In this document: positions 1-9,489 of the stretch, in pieces | Numbering within the stretch: the first letter of the stretch is position 1 | Layout: each line of letters opens with the position of its first letter | Assembly: GCF_002261425.1 (NCBI RefSeq) | Contig: NZ_NEVJ01000001.1 | Span: 434,001-498,000, forward strand | Source of the DNA: Bordetella genomosp. 9 | Lineage (GTDB): Bacteria > Pseudomonadota > Gammaproteobacteria > Burkholderiales > Burkholderiaceae_B | Direction of reading: 5' to 3' | Length of the DNA stretch: 64,000 bases | The notes under the pieces: model-generated | Seen by the model: only the letters and a program-made list of their open reading frames with translations | Told to the model about the DNA's origin: nothing | Database searches by the model: none | Program-made: the position numbers and the translations under genes

Positions 1-22
1 CGGGTAGTGCGCCGCGCGGCGC

Positions 23-283
23 CTAGCGGACTTCGCGCACTTCGACGTCGATGACGTCGGGGCGTACGCCCTGGAAAGGGCCGGCGGCCGGGCCGCGGGA
101 TGCATTGCGCTGATGCCAGTAGGCCTTGACGCCGAACGGACGGCCACGGACCTTGGCGATTACATACAGGATGCCGACCGCGATGGCGGTCGACACCATG
201 AATACCAGGGCCATGACGCCGCCGATAAGGGCAAGCACCGTGAAGGCGAGGGCGCGCACGAAGCGTGTAAGAGCGTTGTCCAT
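23..283 (-). CDS. Small membrane protein, unknown function
   Basis: An 86-residue protein with one long hydrophobic stretch (about residues 10-45, broken once, so one or two membrane passes) followed by a basic, polar C-terminal tail (about 46-86) probably facing the cytoplasm. It starts at ATG 283 and is divergent from apbC, with about 155 bases between the two starts. I do not recognise a named family. The hydrophobic-then-charged design and intact reading frame support a real gene; the function is unknown. Confidence 0.6.
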   Translation of the reverse strand: MDNALTRFVRALAFTVLALIGGVMALVFMVSTAIAVGILYVIAKVRGRPFGVKAYWHQRNASRGPAAGPFQGVRPDVIDVEVREVR

Positions 284-438
284 GCTAGAAAAGACGCTTG
301 CGGCGCCGAAAAGTTCCTGCGGATTCCGCTATCCTTGCAACAATGCAGGAGCGATGAAAGCCGCACGGTGCTGAGAAAACAGGCTGCAACCGGAGCAGGC
401 TCGCCAAAACCCGGCCATGCCTGTGGGAATATAGTGAC

Positions 439-1524
439 ATGAGTTTGACGATCCAACAAATAAAGGCGGTCCTGGAAGGTGTAACGGACCCGCTGACCGG
501 CGCCAGTATCGGTAAATATGTAAAAGACCGCGACATCCATTTGGATGCCCATCCTTTGACCGTGGCCATCGAGCTGGGCTACCCGGCGCGTACCCAGCAG
601 CAGGCCTTGCGGCAGGCGGCGATCGATGCGCTGGCCGCCGCCGGCGCGCCCGGGGCGCAGGTGTCGGTCACGTGGAAAATCGCCGCGCATGCCGTGCAAC
701 GAAGCCTCAAGCCCCTGCCCAACGTCGCCAACATCATCGCCGTGGCATCCGGCAAGGGCGGCGTCGGCAAGAGCACCACCGCCGTCAACCTGGCGCTGGC
801 CCTGGCGGCCGAAGGCGCGCAGGTGGGCGTGCTGGACGCCGACATCTACGGTCCCAGCGTGCCCACCATGCTGGGCATCTCCGGCCGGCCGGTCAGCCAT
901 GACAACAAGTCCATGGAGCCCCTGCAGGGCCATGGGCTGCAGGCGAACTCCATCGGTTTCCTGATCGACGCCGATTCGCCCGCCATCTGGCGCGGCCCCA
1001 TGGTCACGCAGGCGCTGGAACAGCTGCTGCGCCAGACCAACTGGCGCGCGCTCGATTACCTGATCGTCGACATGCCCCCGGGCACCGGCGACATCGCCCT
1101 GACCCTGGCGCAGAAGGTGCCGGTGGTGGGCGCCGTGATCGTCACCACGCCGCAGGACATCGCATTGCTGGACGCTCGCAAGGGCCTGCGCATGTTCGAG
1201 AAGGTCGACGTGCCCATCCTGGGCGTGGTCGAGAACATGTCCATGCACATCTGCAGCAATTGCGGCCATGCCGAGGCCATTTTCGGCGCGGGCGGCGGCA
1301 AGCGCATGGCGGAGCAGTACAACGCCCGGTGGCTGGGCGGCCTGCCGCTGACCATGAACATTCGCGAGCAGACGGACGCGGGCAATCCCACGGTGGTGGC
1401 CGATCCCGCCAGCGAGGCCGCCGGCCTGTATCGGGACATCGCCCGCCGCGTGGCCGTTGCGGTGGCGGAGCTGCCGCGCGACATGGCGGGCAAGTTCCCG
1501 AATGTCGTCGTCCAGCAACCCTGA
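439..1524 (+). CDS. apbC: Iron-sulfur cluster carrier ATPase ApbC/Mrp
   Basis: A 361-residue cytoplasmic P-loop ATPase of the Mrp/NBP35 family, which carries and delivers [4Fe-4S] clusters to apo-proteins. An N-terminal DUF59/MIP18-like domain (about 1-85) is followed by the deviant Walker A GKGGVGKS at 105-112, the DADIYGPS switch region just after it, and the CSNC pair (Cys272, Cys275) that binds the bridging cluster at the dimer interface. Length matches the bacterial family. It is followed after 3 bases by tamA, so the two are probably co-transcribed, although their functions are unrelated. Confidence 0.95.
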   Translation: MSLTIQQIKAVLEGVTDPLTGASIGKYVKDRDIHLDAHPLTVAIELGYPARTQQQALRQAAIDALAAAGAPGAQVSVTWKIAAHAVQRSLKPLPNVANIIAVASGKGGVGKSTTAVNLALALAAEGAQVGVLDADIYGPSVPTMLGISGRPVSHDNKSMEPLQGHGLQANSIGFLIDADSPAIWRGPMVTQALEQLLRQTNWRALDYLIVDMPPGTGDIALTLAQKVPVVGAVIVTTPQDIALLDARKGLRMFEKVDVPILGVVENMSMHICSNCGHAEAIFGAGGGKRMAEQYNARWLGGLPLTMNIREQTDAGNPTVVADPASEAAGLYRDIARRVAVAVAELPRDMAGKFPNVVVQQP

Positions 1525-1527
1525 CGC

Positions 1528-3375
1528 ATGCGATGGCTTGCGGGCATACTGCTTTGCGCCCTGCTGGCGTTGTCCGGAACCGCCTACGCCAAGCCTGAAG
1601 TCATCATCGAGCCTGGCACCGTCGACCCGGCGTCCATCAAGGCGGTCCGCGACGCGGTCGAGGTCATCGCCAGGCTGGCGTCGGACCAGGACGGCGGCGA
1701 AGCAGACCGCCTGCGCCGCCGCGCGCGCGACGCGGCCCTGGCGGCCCTGGCGACCCAGGGCTATTTCCAGGCCCAGGTCACGCTGAAGACCGGCAGCGAG
1801 GTCAATGGCGGTAGCTGGAACATCGCCATCGACGCCGGCGTGCGGGCCAAGGTCGTCGCCGTCGAGCTTTCCTTTACCGGCCGCATCACCCAGCCGCGCT
1901 ATGCCGGCCGTCTCGCGGTGCTGCGCAAGAACTGGTCGTTGCCGGTGGGACGCCCCTTCGTCAATGAAGACTGGAACAAGGCCAAGTCCGGCCTGCTGAA
2001 TGACGTCAGCGACCACGATTTCCTGCTGGCGCGCATCGCCGCGTCGTCGGCGGACGTGCAAGCGGAACAGGGCGAAGTTCGGCTGAAGGTCGTCATTGAC
2101 AGCGGCCCGGCGGTGCGCATGGGCATGCTGGAAATCCAGGGCCTGGAGCGCGTGCCGGCGTCGCTGGTGCGCCGCTACGTGCGCTACACGCAGGGCGAAG
2201 CCTACGACCAGGACAAGCTGAACAACTGGCAGCAGGCGTTGCAGGGCACGTCTTTTTTTCGCGGCGCCTTCGTGTCGATGGTGCGGCCCGACGGCACGCG
2301 CGAGACGCCGGCGGAGCAGACGCCCGCGCGGTCCACGCCGCAGGGCGACCCCAGCGTCGCCGCGGGCGGCCAGCCCGCCAAGGCCATGGACAGCGATAGC
2401 GAGATCACGCTGCCGGTGCAGGTGCGCGTGGTCGAGGCCCCGCCCAAGCGCTTTTCCGCGTCGCTGGGCGTGGACAGCGACGTCGGCGTGGGCGTGGAGG
2501 CCCTGTATCGCCAGCAGGTGGTGTTCGGCCAGCCGCTGACCATGGAATCCGGCTTTGGCGTGAACCGCCTGCGCCAGCGCGTCTACACCGACTTCTATCT
2601 GCCGCCGGATGGCAGCGGCAACAAGGACAGCATAGGCGTGCTGGCCGAGCATTCCGACATCCAGGGACAGGAAGTGACACGCTTCGCCCTGGGCGCGACG
2701 CGGCTGCAGGAGCGCCACGGTTCCGGCAACGTGGACTATGAAACCCGCTGGGGCCTGCTGGCGGCGCACGACAGCGTCCGGATCGAAGGCGCCAGCGATT
2801 ACGACCTGCCCAGCCTGACCGGCACCGTGGAATGGCTGCGGCGCGACGTCGACAACAAATACGATCCGCGTGACGGCAACCTGGTCGCGCTGGGCGGCGG
2901 CCTGGGCGTCACGCTGGACACCGGCCGGCCCTACAGCCGCGCCAGGGCGCGCGCGCAGACCTGGTGGCCGGTGGGCGAGCGTGATGTGTTCACGGTGCGC
3001 GGCGAAATCGGCAAGGTGTGGTCCGACAGCACGCGCGTGCCGCCGGACTTCGGATTCCGTACGGGCGGCGCGCGCAGCATCCGGGGCTATCCCTATCTGA
3101 GCATCGGCGCCGATCGCGGCGATGCGGTGGTAGATGCGCCGACCTTGCTGGTCGGCAGCATCGAATACGACCATTACTTCGATGAACGCTGGGGCGTCGG
3201 CTTTTTCGTCGATGCGGGGGACGCCGCGCAGTCGTTCGGCGATATGCGCATGGCGGTCGGCTATGGTGTCGGCGCGCGGGTGCGCACGCCCGCCGGGCCG
3301 CTGTTCCTGGACGTCGCCTACGGCCAGCGCGACCATTCCCTGCGACTGGCCTTTTCGCTGGGGATCGCATTTTGA
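1528..3375 (+). CDS. tamA: Translocation and assembly module outer-membrane protein TamA
   Basis: A 615-residue Omp85-superfamily protein. A cleavable signal peptide (residues 1-21, ending in AYA) is followed by periplasmic POTRA domains and a C-terminal 16-stranded barrel. The conserved barrel-lumen motif IRGYPY lies near residue 518 and the protein ends in phenylalanine, as expected for a BAM substrate. TamA works with the inner-membrane protein TamB to insert some outer-membrane proteins and support envelope lipid homeostasis. The stop codon overlaps the tamB start. A Pro/Ala-rich insert near residues 250-290 looks like a variable linker. Confidence 0.93.
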   Translation: MRWLAGILLCALLALSGTAYAKPEVIIEPGTVDPASIKAVRDAVEVIARLASDQDGGEADRLRRRARDAALAALATQGYFQAQVTLKTGSEVNGGSWNIAIDAGVRAKVVAVELSFTGRITQPRYAGRLAVLRKNWSLPVGRPFVNEDWNKAKSGLLNDVSDHDFLLARIAASSADVQAEQGEVRLKVVIDSGPAVRMGMLEIQGLERVPASLVRRYVRYTQGEAYDQDKLNNWQQALQGTSFFRGAFVSMVRPDGTRETPAEQTPARSTPQGDPSVAAGGQPAKAMDSDSEITLPVQVRVVEAPPKRFSASLGVDSDVGVGVEALYRQQVVFGQPLTMESGFGVNRLRQRVYTDFYLPPDGSGNKDSIGVLAEHSDIQGQEVTRFALGATRLQERHGSGNVDYETRWGLLAAHDSVRIEGASDYDLPSLTGTVEWLRRDVDNKYDPRDGNLVALGGGLGVTLDTGRPYSRARARAQTWWPVGERDVFTVRGEIGKVWSDSTRVPPDFGFRTGGARSIRGYPYLSIGADRGDAVVDAPTLLVGSIEYDHYFDERWGVGFFVDAGDAAQSFGDMRMAVGYGVGARVRTPAGPLFLDVAYGQRDHSLRLAFSLGIAF

Positions 3376-6300
3376 AGATCCTGGGCCGGCTGCTGCGCAA
3401 TGTGCTGGTGTGGTGGGTGCCCACGCTGCTGCTGTTCCTGTGCGCCGCCGTCGCGGCGGGCGTGTGGGTGGTGGGCAGCCAGGCGGGCGCGCAGTGGCTG
3501 CTGCGTACCGCCTTGCCCTACGCGGGCGGGCAGGCGGAAGACGTCGGCGGTTCCGTGTGGCGCGGTCTGCGTATCGGCCATCTGGCCATCTCGACGGGGG
3601 GCGTGTCCGTAGAGGCGCGCGACCTGTCGTTGCAGGTGGCATGGCCGGAGCTGTTGCGGCGGCGGCTGCATGTCCACGAATTGTCGGCGGCCAGCCTGGC
3701 GGTGGACCTGGGGCCATCGGCGCCCGATGCGTCCGCGCCGGCCGGCCAGGCCGACCAGCCGGTTTCGCTACCGCTGGACGTGGTGGTGGAGCACCTGTCC
3801 GTGGGTGAGTTCACGCTGCGGCAGGATGGCGCGCCCTTGCCGGTCGCCCTGGGCGGCTTGCAGGCGGCGCTGAGCGCCAATGCCGGCGGCGCGCATCTGC
3901 AGGTCGATAGCCTGCATGTCGGGCATGCGCTGGCGGACGCGGATATCCAGGGGCAGGCGGATCTGCGCCAGTTGGCCGCGCCCTGGCCCCTGACCGCGCA
4001 ACTGCACGTGGCCGCCCGGGGCCGCACGCCGGATTCGCCCGTGTGCGTGGGCCGGTACGTGGAGGACATCGCGCCGGCCGCGTCGAAGCCGCCCGCGCCG
4101 GACCCCTGCCTGGTCCAGGCGGACATCGGCGTCGATGGCTCGCTGGACAACATGTCCGCCACCATCGCGGCAGAAGGCGCTGGCGCGGTGTTGTCCGCCA
4201 AGGCGCAACTGGCCCCCAACGACGCGCTGCCCGTGCGCACCGCCGACGCGTCGCTGCGGCTGCCGGACGGTACCTCGGCCGCGATCACCCTGACGGCGGC
4301 GCCCGCGGGCGCGCCGGGTGACGCCACCGCACAGGGGCTGCGCCTGCAGGGCACCATCGCCGCCGACCGGCTGGACCTGGCACGCCTGTCCGGCAATGCC
4401 GTGCCGCCCGGCGTGCTGACCACCCAGGGCCGCTTCGACGCCCTGTTGACGGACGGCTACGTGTTGCGGGATGGACAACTGGATCTGTCCATCGCCCAGG
4501 GCAGCCGCTGGAACAGGCAGCCGCTGCAGGGCACCGCGCGCGGCCGGGTGACGACGGCGGCCAATGAGCAAGCGACGGCCGACTGGACCAAGGCCCTGGC
4601 GGACGTGCGCGTGCAAGGCCTGGCCGTGGACCTGCGCCTGGGTCCCAATCGGGTGCAGGCACGCGGCGACATCAACCCGGGCGCCGGCGCCATCACGATC
4701 GATGCGGCCGCCCCCGCGCTGGCGGCGTTCTGGCCCGGCCTGGAAGGCGCTGCCAGCCTGCAGGCCAAGCTGACCGGCACGCCGGCCCGTCACCGGCTGG
4801 AATTGCGCGGCGGCTACACGCCCGCGCGTTCGCGGCCCGGCATACTCGGCAGCGCCCCCATGCAGGCGAGCCTGGACGTCAGCGGCGGCTACGGCGCCGG
4901 CCCCGGCACCGACGCGGCCGCGCGCGAAGTGGGCTGGCGCGGCACGGTTTCCCGCCTGACCTTCACCCACGCCGGCTTCGAAGTGGCTTCGCCCAGGCCG
5001 GTGACCGTGGCCTTCCTGCCGCATGCGAGCGCCCCCTTGTGGCAATGGCAGGCGGGACCGGCGCGCATCGATCTGCAGGTGCCGGGCGGCGACCGTTTCG
5101 TGCTGGATCACGCCGGTTCGCGCGGCGGTCCCGGCCGCTGGGAAACCGCCGGCCGCGTGGACGATCTCGTGCTGACGCCCGCCATGGTACGGCGTATCCA
5201 GCGCGCGCTGGGACAGGACGAGCCCGAACGCGACGCGCAGGGCCGGCCGCAGCGGGTCAATGCCCGCGTGCCCGCCGGCCAGCGGCGCATCGCCCTGGAC
5301 GTGTCCTGGGACCTGCGTTATGCGGGCGCGCTGACCGGCAAGGCCCGGGTGGCGCGCCGGTCCGGCGACCTGCTGATACCGGGCGATCCGCCCATGCCGC
5401 TGGGGCTGCGGAATCTGGTGCTGGACTTGAACGCCACGTCCGCGGGCGGACGCAACAGCCGCGTCGACGCCAGCTTGCGGGTGGATACCGCGACCATGGG
5501 CACGCTGCGTGGCAGCGGCACCGCCATGCTGGCGGCGACGCCCGACGGCGGCATCGGCCTGGCGCCCCGCCAGCCGCTGCGCGCTTCGCTGGACGCCGAC
5601 ATCTCGGACCTGAAATGGGTGGAGCTGTTCACCGGCGACAGCACCGAGATCGGCGGTGCGCTGAAGGCCGACGTACAGGTCCAGGGCATGCCGGGCGGCG
5701 CCTGGACGGCCAACGGCACGGTGCGAGGCCAGGGACTGCGCTATGTACGCATCGACGATGGGGTGCGGTTCGTCGATGGCACGCTATCGGCGCGCTTGCA
5801 GGAGGACCGGCTGATCGTCGATTCGCTGCGCTTTCCGGCCGTGCTGCGCGTGCTGCCCACCGAGGCGCGCACGCGTGCCTGGGTGACCCGCGATCCGGAC
5901 GCGAAGAACGGCTACGTCGATGCCAGCGGCAGCTGGCGGCTGGCCGATAACGGCGGCAAGGTGCACGTGGTCCTGCGCAGGTTCCCCGTCATCCAGCGCG
6001 CGGACCGGTTCGCCATGATGTCCGGCACCATCGATATCGACGCGACGCTTCCGCGCCTGTCGATCCGTGGCGACGTGAAGACGGACGCCGGCTGGGCCAG
6101 CATCGAAGTCCTGAGCGAAGTGCCCTCGCTGGATGGCGACGTCGTGGTCCACCGGCCGGGCGCCGACGAACCCGCGCCTTCGACGCCGTTGCAGACCGAT
6201 ATGGATCTGAACGTGGACCTGGGCTCGCGCTTCTACCTGACCGGCATGGGCCTGGACGCCGCGCTGGGCGGCTCCATCCGCATTCGCTACATCGACAACC

Positions 6301-6947
6301 GGCTGTCGGGCACGGGCGCGCTGCGGACCCGCGCGGGCCGCATCGACGCCTACGGCCAGCGCTTGCAGTTGCGGCGCGGCACCGTGACCTTCCAGGGCGC
6401 GCTGGACAATCCGCTGCTGGACATCGAGGCGCTGCGCACCGGCGAACAGGTCGAGGCGGGTGTGCGCGTCAGCGGCACCGCGCAGCGGCCGCGGATCGAC
6501 CTGATCTCCTACCCGGACGTCAGCGACGAGGAAAAACTCTCCTGGCTGGTGCTGGGCCGCGCGCCGGACGCCAGCGGCAACGACACGGCGCTGCTGGTGT
6601 CGCTCGGCACGTCGCTGCTGGGCAATGGGGAACCCTTCTACAAGAAGTTCGGCCTGGACGACGTGACGGTGCGCAACGGGAACCTGGGCGGATCCAACAG
6701 CCTGCTGCCGGACCAGACCGTGGCGGGCAACGTGAACCAGGATGCCAGCCAGAGCCTGGCGACGCAGTTCGTCGTGGCCAGCAAGAATTTCGCGGACGGC
6801 GTCACCCTGAGCGTGGAGCAGGCGCTGGCAGGTTCGGAGACGGTCGGCCGCTTGAGCTACCGGCTGTCGCGGCGCTGGTCCCTGGACCTGAAAGGCGGGT
6901 CGGTCAACGGCCTGGAGCTGGTGTATCGGACTTTTCTGGGTGATTGA
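3372..6947 (+). CDS. tamB: Translocation and assembly module inner-membrane protein TamB
   Basis: A 1191-residue AsmA/TamB-like protein. An N-terminal membrane anchor (about residues 10-35) precedes a very long beta-rich periplasmic region and the conserved C-terminal DUF490/TamB domain (about the last 350 residues). It is thought to bridge the envelope as a hydrophobic-grooved beta-taco and is linked to phospholipid transport and to TamA-dependent protein insertion. The start is TTG at 3372, chosen because it overlaps the tamA TGA by four bases, giving translational coupling, and places the membrane anchor at the N-terminus. Confidence 0.93.
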   Translation: MKILGRLLRNVLVWWVPTLLLFLCAAVAAGVWVVGSQAGAQWLLRTALPYAGGQAEDVGGSVWRGLRIGHLAISTGGVSVEARDLSLQVAWPELLRRRLHVHELSAASLAVDLGPSAPDASAPAGQADQPVSLPLDVVVEHLSVGEFTLRQDGAPLPVALGGLQAALSANAGGAHLQVDSLHVGHALADADIQGQADLRQLAAPWPLTAQLHVAARGRTPDSPVCVGRYVEDIAPAASKPPAPDPCLVQADIGVDGSLDNMSATIAAEGAGAVLSAKAQLAPNDALPVRTADASLRLPDGTSAAITLTAAPAGAPGDATAQGLRLQGTIAADRLDLARLSGNAVPPGVLTTQGRFDALLTDGYVLRDGQLDLSIAQGSRWNRQPLQGTARGRVTTAANEQATADWTKALADVRVQGLAVDLRLGPNRVQARGDINPGAGAITIDAAAPALAAFWPGLEGAASLQAKLTGTPARHRLELRGGYTPARSRPGILGSAPMQASLDVSGGYGAGPGTDAAAREVGWRGTVSRLTFTHAGFEVASPRPVTVAFLPHASAPLWQWQAGPARIDLQVPGGDRFVLDHAGSRGGPGRWETAGRVDDLVLTPAMVRRIQRALGQDEPERDAQGRPQRVNARVPAGQRRIALDVSWDLRYAGALTGKARVARRSGDLLIPGDPPMPLGLRNLVLDLNATSAGGRNSRVDASLRVDTATMGTLRGSGTAMLAATPDGGIGLAPRQPLRASLDADISDLKWVELFTGDSTEIGGALKADVQVQGMPGGAWTANGTVRGQGLRYVRIDDGVRFVDGTLSARLQEDRLIVDSLRFPAVLRVLPTEARTRAWVTRDPDAKNGYVDASGSWRLADNGGKVHVVLRRFPVIQRADRFAMMSGTIDIDATLPRLSIRGDVKTDAGWASIEVLSEVPSLDGDVVVHRPGADEPAPSTPLQTDMDLNVDLGSRFYLTGMGLDAALGGSIRIRYIDNRLSGTGALRTRAGRIDAYGQRLQLRRGTVTFQGALDNPLLDIEALRTGEQVEAGVRVSGTAQRPRIDLISYPDVSDEEKLSWLVLGRAPDASGNDTALLVSLGTSLLGNGEPFYKKFGLDDVTVRNGNLGGSNSLLPDQTVAGNVNQDASQSLATQFVVASKNFADGVTLSVEQALAGSETVGRLSYRLSRRWSLDLKGGSVNGLELVYRTFLGD

Positions 6948-7012
6948 GCGGCCGGCGGGCAGGGCGGCGGGGGCTAAAATACGCCCCACTTCAAATGCGA
7001 GGCTTTCTTTCC

Positions 7013-7576
7013 ATGAGCATCAAGAGCGACCTGTGGATCCGGCGCGCCGCGGCCAACGGCATGATCGAACCCTTCGAGCCCGGCCAGGTGCGCGAGTCGA
7101 ATGGCGGCCGCATCGTCAGCTACGGCACCAGCAGCTACGGCTACGACGTGCGCTGCGCCAGCGAATTCAAGATATTCACGAATATCAATTCCACCATCGT
7201 CGATCCCAAGAACTTCGACGAAAAGTCCTTTGTCGATTTCACCGGCGATGTCTGCATCATCCCGCCGAATTCCTTCGCCCTGGCGCGTACCGTCGAATAC
7301 TTCCGCATTCCGCGCAGTGTGTTGACGATCTGCCTGGGCAAGAGCACCTACGCGCGTTGCGGCATCATCGTCAACGTGACGCCGCTCGAACCCGAATGGG
7401 AAGGCCACGTCACGCTGGAGTTCTCCAACACCACGCCGCTGCCCGCCAAGATCTACGCCGGCGAAGGCTGCGCCCAGATGCTGTTCCTGGAAAGCGACGA
7501 GGTCTGCGAAACCTCCTACCGCGACCGGGGCGGCAAGTACCAGGGCCAGCTGGGCGTCACGCTGCCGAAGACCTGA
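7013..7576 (+). CDS. dcd: dCTP deaminase
   Basis: A 187-residue dCTP deaminase, a trimeric enzyme that converts dCTP to dUTP for dTTP synthesis. The frame stays open upstream to 6944, but ATG 7013 gives the usual [12 protein letters not shown]-terminus and family length (about 188 residues). The core contains the [10 protein letters not shown] substrate-binding loop and the VTLEFSN segment with the catalytic glutamate. It is typical of the short betaproteobacterial subfamily. A TAAAAT -10-like hexamer lies about 40 bases upstream (near 6975). thyA, which acts later in dTMP synthesis, is elsewhere in the window. Confidence 0.95.
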   Translation: MSIKSDLWIRRAAANGMIEPFEPGQVRESNGGRIVSYGTSSYGYDVRCASEFKIFTNINSTIVDPKNFDEKSFVDFTGDVCIIPPNSFALARTVEYFRIPRSVLTICLGKSTYARCGIIVNVTPLEPEWEGHVTLEFSNTTPLPAKIYAGEGCAQMLFLESDEVCETSYRDRGGKYQGQLGVTLPKT

Positions 7577-7588
7577 CGGGCAGGGGCC

Positions 7589-8596
7589 TTACTTCGCCTG
7601 GTAGCGGTCCAGGATAGCCTTGCCGTCCGCGCCGGTTTTGGCCTGCCAGTCGGCCAGCGCGCCGGATGCGGCGCTTCGCAGGGCCGCTTGCACCGGCGCC
7701 GGAACGCCGGATTCGATGGTCACGCCGTTCTTGCGCATGTTGGCGCGGTTTTCCTCCAGGCGGCCTTCCATGCGCTTCCATTGCTCGGCTTCGGTCGCGG
7801 CCGCGGCCTCGTCCACCGCCTTGCGGTCCTTGGCGTCCAGCGCCCGGTACGCATCCAGGTTCATGGTCGCGATCGACAGCGGCATGGCGTAGTTCACTTC
7901 CGTGAAATAGGTCAGGTACTGCCACAGCTTACGGCCGGCGCCGCCGTCGCCGGAGGACAGCACGGCGTTCACGTCGCCGGACGCCAGGCGTGGCATGGCG
8001 TCGGCGAACGATATGTTGGACGCCTTGGCGCCCGCCCGCGTCATCGTGGCCTGCGAAACGTCGTCGTAGGTGCGGATCGAGAGGGCCTGCAGGTCCGCCA
8101 CGGTCTTGATGGGCGTCTTGGACCAGATGCCGGACGGCGGCCATGGCGTGGTGTAAAGCAGCTTCTGGCCGTGGGCGGCCAGGAATTGCTCGTAGACGGG
8201 CCGCGCCGCGTCCCGCAGGGCGCGGGCCTTGTCCAGGGAGTCCGCCAGGAAGGGCAGCGACGAAACGCCGAAGATCGGATACTTGTTGGCCATTCCACCG
8301 GCGAAGGCGTCCGCCGCGTCGACCTTGCGGGCCTGGACCGCGTCCACCATGTCGGCGGATTTCAGGCCCTTGGACGCATCGAAACTGGTGTCGATAACGA
8401 CATCGCCGTGGGATTTTTCCTTGACCTGGGCGGCGAAGGTCGACACACCCAGTCCTGGCATGGAAGTGGCCGGATACTCCGTGGTCATTTGCAGCGTCGT
8501 GGCGGCTTGAGCCGCCGCCGTGGTCAGCAAGGCCGCCGCGAGCAGGCCGGCAAGACGGGCAGGACGGGCGGCGGAAGGCCGGGATAGTGCGGGCAT
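7589..8596 (-). CDS. TRAP transporter substrate-binding protein (DctP type), orphan
   Basis: A 335-residue periplasmic solute-binding protein of the DctP/TAXI-like TRAP class. A signal peptide (about 1-32, ending AQA) is followed by the two-lobed binding fold, with the family region SIRTYDDVS (about 170-178) and an alpha-helical C-terminus. TRAP proteins deliver organic acids to a DctQ-DctM permease. Neither permease gene is adjacent: dcd is convergent on one side and a GNAT gene lies on the other, so it must use a permease encoded elsewhere or have another role. An AGGGAA ribosome binding site precedes ATG 8596. The substrate is not predictable. Confidence 0.88.
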   Translation of the reverse strand: MPALSRPSAARPARLAGLLAAALLTTAAAQAATTLQMTTEYPATSMPGLGVSTFAAQVKEKSHGDVVIDTSFDASKGLKSADMVDAVQARKVDAADAFAGGMANKYPIFGVSSLPFLADSLDKARALRDAARPVYEQFLAAHGQKLLYTTPWPPSGIWSKTPIKTVADLQALSIRTYDDVSQATMTRAGAKASNISFADAMPRLASGDVNAVLSSGDGGAGRKLWQYLTYFTEVNYAMPLSIATMNLDAYRALDAKDRKAVDEAAAATEAEQWKRMEGRLEENRANMRKNGVTIESGVPAPVQAALRSAASGALADWQAKTGADGKAILDRYQAK

Positions 8597-8717
8597 GTGG
8601 ATTCCCTGGAAGTTGCAATGGAGGCCGCTGACCCGCGGATCGTCTTATACCGACCCACGCGCCGCGGCGCAGGCGTAGCCTGCCATGCCTGCGCGCTGAA
8701 CGGACCTCGGCCTTACC

Positions 8718-9266
8718 CTAGGCCCCGGTCCCGGTCCCGGTCCCGGTCCCGGTCCCGGTGCATGTGCCTGTGTCTATGCCGGTCCCCGTCTCCGTCCCGC
8801 CTCCGCCCGCGTGCGGCGCGCGCTCGTAATAGATGTCCCAGGCGTCCTGGGCCGTTTCCACGAACCCATGCCGCTGGTAGAAGCGGTTCGATGCGCTCTC
8901 GCGCAACGCGCCGACCCGCACGGTCAGTCCCAGCGCGTCGGCCCGCTCGAACACGCGCCGCAGGACCGCGGCGCCCACGCCCCTGCCCTGGTGGCCCGGC
9001 AGGATGTACAGGTGATCCAGCTTGAGCGCCCCGTCTTCCCGCCGGAGTGTGTAGAAGCCTATTCGCTGGCCGTCGCGCAGGATTGCCAGCGTGTCTTGGG
9101 GCGCGTAGGTCGCCCGCAGGCGCTGCCGCGCACGTTCCGGGTCGAAGCGTCCCACCTGCTCCAGGCTGGCGCGCATGGCGGCAATCCGCAGGTCCGCGAG
9201 GGCGTCGAAATCGGCTTCGCCGACGGTGGCGTAAGCCAGTCCGTCCGGCCCGAGCGGCAGCGTCAT
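8718..9266 (-). CDS. GNAT family N-acetyltransferase with Gly-Thr repeat tail
   Basis: A 182-residue GNAT acyltransferase. Motif A (LDHLYILPGHQGRGVG, about 83-98) contains the QGRGVG acetyl-CoA pyrophosphate loop, followed by the NRFYQRHGF motif-B region (127-135) typical of small-molecule acetyltransferases. The start is placed at ATG 9266, because the in-frame extension upstream to 9518 is Arg/Gly/Ala-rich and not GNAT-like. Residues 154-182 are a low-complexity tail of alternating Thr and Gly encoded by a hexanucleotide repeat, which is not part of the fold. The acceptor substrate is unknown. Confidence 0.85.
   Translation of the reverse strand: MTLPLGPDGLAYATVGEADFDALADLRIAAMRASLEQVGRFDPERARQRLRATYAPQDTLAILRDGQRIGFYTLRREDGALKLDHLYILPGHQGRGVGAAVLRRVFERADALGLTVRVGALRESASNRFYQRHGFVETAQDAWDIYYERAPHAGGGGTETGTGIDTGTCTGTGTGTGTGTGA
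8727..8756. repeat. Hexanucleotide tandem repeat GGTCCC x5 at 3' end of GNAT gene
   Basis: Five perfect GGTCCC units, flanked by degenerate copies through about 8805, lie inside the coding sequence. On the minus strand they encode alternating Gly-Thr. As the unit is six bases, copy-number change lengthens or shortens the tail without frameshifting. Confidence 0.9.
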
Positions 9267-9387
9267 GATGTTCTCGTCATAATGGATGTCATCGGCATGA
9301 TGCGCGAACTGTAGCGCATACAGGTACGCCAGATGCGAGGGGGCGGCCGGCCAGGCGCGGCGGCTCAGGCCCCCATTCGCTGCCCAC

Positions 9388-9409
9388 GTGCCGCCCATGT
9401 GCCGCCCAT
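9388..9409. repeat. Two tandem 11-bp units upstream of decarboxylase
   Basis: GTGCCGCCCAT occurs twice head-to-tail (9388-9398 and 9399-9409) with a degenerate copy before it, in the 223-base divergent intergenic region between the GNAT start and the decarboxylase start. It could be part of the promoter region or simple slippage. Confidence 0.6.
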
Positions 9410-9489
9410 GCGGCGGCGCAACGCCCCTGTCGCCTGTCCGCAGTACACTCGCGTCGGCTTTTGGCCCTACCCCGCAGGAGTCCCCCCGC

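Noticed and set aside
160..3717. Antisense open frame of 1185 codons on the minus strand
   Set aside because: It lies opposite apbC and tamA, which have clear families and motifs. The translation is Arg/Ala/His-rich low complexity, typical of a GC-rich antisense frame.
8721..8805. CRISPR-like or phase-variation tract
   Set aside because: The unit is six bases without spacers, and copy change cannot shift the reading frame, so neither CRISPR nor on/off phase variation applies.
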